A stretch of DNA of 37,306 bases from Acidocella sp. (GTDB lineage: Bacteria > Pseudomonadota > Alphaproteobacteria > Acetobacterales > Acetobacteraceae), in NCBI RefSeq assembly GCF_013044125.1, contig NZ_JABEVC010000122.1, forward strand, positions 1 through 37,306, in the 5' to 3' direction. The notes beneath the pieces are model-generated. The model did no database searches, was not told the origin of the DNA, and was given only the letters and a program-made list of their open reading frames with translations. The translations under genes were made by a program, and so were the position numbers. Below are positions 36,188-37,306 of this stretch, piece after piece; the stretch's first letter is position 1, and every line of letters begins with the position of its first letter.

Positions 36188-37306
36188 ATGAGCACAAAAT
36201 TAAAATCAAATTCTCTAACGTTTTTTGAATCCATCATCATGGGAATCGCGGGCTCCGCGCCAGGATTCTCCATTGCCGTGGCCATCGCGGGCCTGCTGGC
36301 GACTGCCGGCGCGGTTTCGCCAAATGCGCTGCTGGTATTCGCCGTTCCCATGCTGGGGATTGCGGTCGCCTACAAGGGCCTCAATGTTAAAATGACAAAT
36401 GCCGGCGCCGCCTATGAGTGGACCAAATCGGTGTTCGGCGGGTTTTTTGGCTATTTCTCCGGCTGGGCGCTGCTCATCGCCGCCATGGTGTTCATGGTCA
36501 CGGGCAGCGTGCCGCTCGGCACCGCGACCATTGATCTTTTCGATCCCGCCCTGGCGAGCAATGTGGTGTTGACCACCTTCATCGGCGCGCTCTGGTTCGT
36601 GGCCATCGGCGCCGTGCTCATCGCGGGCATCGAGCTCACCAGCAAAATCCAGGTGGTGATGAGCTCGATCGAACTGCTGATCCTCTTCGGCATTTCCATC
36701 GCGGCCTTCCTGCACACCAGCGCCTCCGGCGCGGTCACGCATTTCTCCTGGTCCTGGTTCGGCTTCAACTATGCGCCGGGCACCTTCATTTCGTCCTCGC
36801 TGGTGGTGGTGTTCCTCTACTGGGGCTGGGATGTTACCTGTAACCTGGCGGAAGAAACCAAGATTGACACCCCCAACGCGGCCGGCCAGGGCGGGTTTTT
36901 GAGCATCTTCGTCACCATCGCTTCCTTCATCGCCTTCACGGTGGCGGCGCTGATGATGTTCACCCTCGCCAAATCCTCCAGCTATTCCGATAACCTGATC
37001 TACCACGTCGCGGTCGCCGCGGGGCTGGGCAAGGTGGGCGGTTATGCGGCCTCACTGGCGCTCATTCTCTCCTCGGTCGCCACGCTCGAGACCACCATGC
37101 TGCAATTCTCGCGCACCCTCTTCGCCATGGGCCGGGACCGTGCGCTCCCCACCTTCTTCGCGCTTGTTCACGCCAAGACGGTAACACCGGTGCGCACCAT
37201 GTACCTGCTGCTGGCCGTCGGCCTGGTGATGATCTTCATCTCCAGCTTCATGCCCTCCATCGCCACCATCCTGGGCGATTCGGTGAGCGCCATCGCCGTG
37301 CAGGTC
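36188..37306 (+). CDS. APC-family amino acid/polyamine permease (partial, cut at the window edge)
   Basis: The first 373 residues of an inner-membrane transporter are present; the rest lies beyond 37306. The N-terminus has FFESIIMGIAGSAPGFSIA, the substrate/ion-site helix one of the amino acid-polyamine-organocation superfamily, and at least nine hydrophobic segments follow. NAGAAYEWTKSVFGGFFGYFSGW and FLYWGWDVTCNLAEET match the APC fold. An A-rich, G-rich stretch (AGGGGG) precedes the ATG at a slightly long distance. It follows aguA by 43 bases in the same direction, so uptake of agmatine, putrescine or a related amine is likely but not proven. Confidence 0.85.
   Translation, partial: MSTKLKSNSLTFFESIIMGIAGSAPGFSIAVAIAGLLATAGAVSPNALLVFAVPMLGIAVAYKGLNVKMTNAGAAYEWTKSVFGGFFGYFSGWALLIAAMVFMVTGSVPLGTATIDLFDPALASNVVLTTFIGALWFVAIGAVLIAGIELTSKIQVVMSSIELLILFGISIAAFLHTSASGAVTHFSWSWFGFNYAPGTFISSSLVVVFLYWGWDVTCNLAEETKIDTPNAAGQGGFLSIFVTIASFIAFTVAALMMFTLAKSSSYSDNLIYHVAVAAGLGKVGGYAASLALILSSVATLETTMLQFSRTLFAMGRDRALPTFFALVHAKTVTPVRTMYLLLAVGLVMIFISSFMPSIATILGDSVSAIAVQV

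Overview
The window reads as a stretch of chromosome from a G+C-rich alphaproteobacterium, most likely an acid-tolerant member of the Acetobacteraceae (Acidocella/Acidiphilium type). That placement is inference from gene content and protein style: compact inositol and agmatine operons, an orphan membrane-anchored GH17 protein, a Pro-rich bactofilin, a DUF6502/DUF5666 pair and a heme-bearing outer-membrane porin. No rRNA or other phylogenetic marker is present.

Layout. (1) 1-3600: a mercury resistance locus, merTPA on the minus strand and merR divergent. A MerR-type operator sits in a 19-bp promoter spacer, and an IS5-type transposase scrap abuts the 3' end of merR, which suggests arrival on a mobile element. 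(2) 3600-7000: metE and its divergent LysR regulator metR, with a textbook MetR box between them. (3) 7000-9100: a decayed stub of a 3-hydroxyisobutyrate-dehydrogenase-like gene, an MFS exporter, a tiny lipoprotein and a doubtful ORF. (4) 9141-17098: a myo-inositol catabolic block. iolD-iolC-iolB-aldolase form a tightly overlapping minus-strand operon; two Gfo/Idh/MocA dehydrogenases run divergently; a LacI-family repressor closes the block. A 16-bp LacI-type operator sits between the two divergent units. iolE, iolA and an inositol transporter are not in the window. (5) 17100-24800: a GMC oxidoreductase, a CoA-binding protein, a GH17 membrane protein, a bactofilin, a PfkB sugar/nucleoside kinase, a TauE/SafE permease and an outer-membrane barrel. 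(6) 24960-28380: a zinc-ribbon methyltransferase, a small membrane ORF, and DUF6502 plus a secreted DUF5666-like protein. (7) 28565-31150: a WD40 protein and, divergently, an outer-membrane protein whose N-terminus carries one heme-c motif followed by a porin-like barrel, i.e. the architecture of Cyc2. (8) 31419-37306: an agmatine/putrescine operon, in order aminotransferase, glutamine-synthetase-like ligase, N-carbamoylputrescine amidase, agmatine deiminase and an amino-acid/polyamine permease cut by the window edge.

How it works together. The agmatine operon can take agmatine to putrescine (AguA, AguB) and then feed putrescine into transamination and/or gamma-glutamylation. The iol block converts inositol toward triose phosphate and malonate semialdehyde once the dehydratase is supplied from elsewhere. 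Four regulatory sites (MerR, MetR, LacI-type and an FNR/FixK-like box) can be read directly from the DNA. The most interesting single item is the Cyc2-like porin-cytochrome at 29788-31146 with an FNR-like site upstream, a candidate for extracellular electron transfer.
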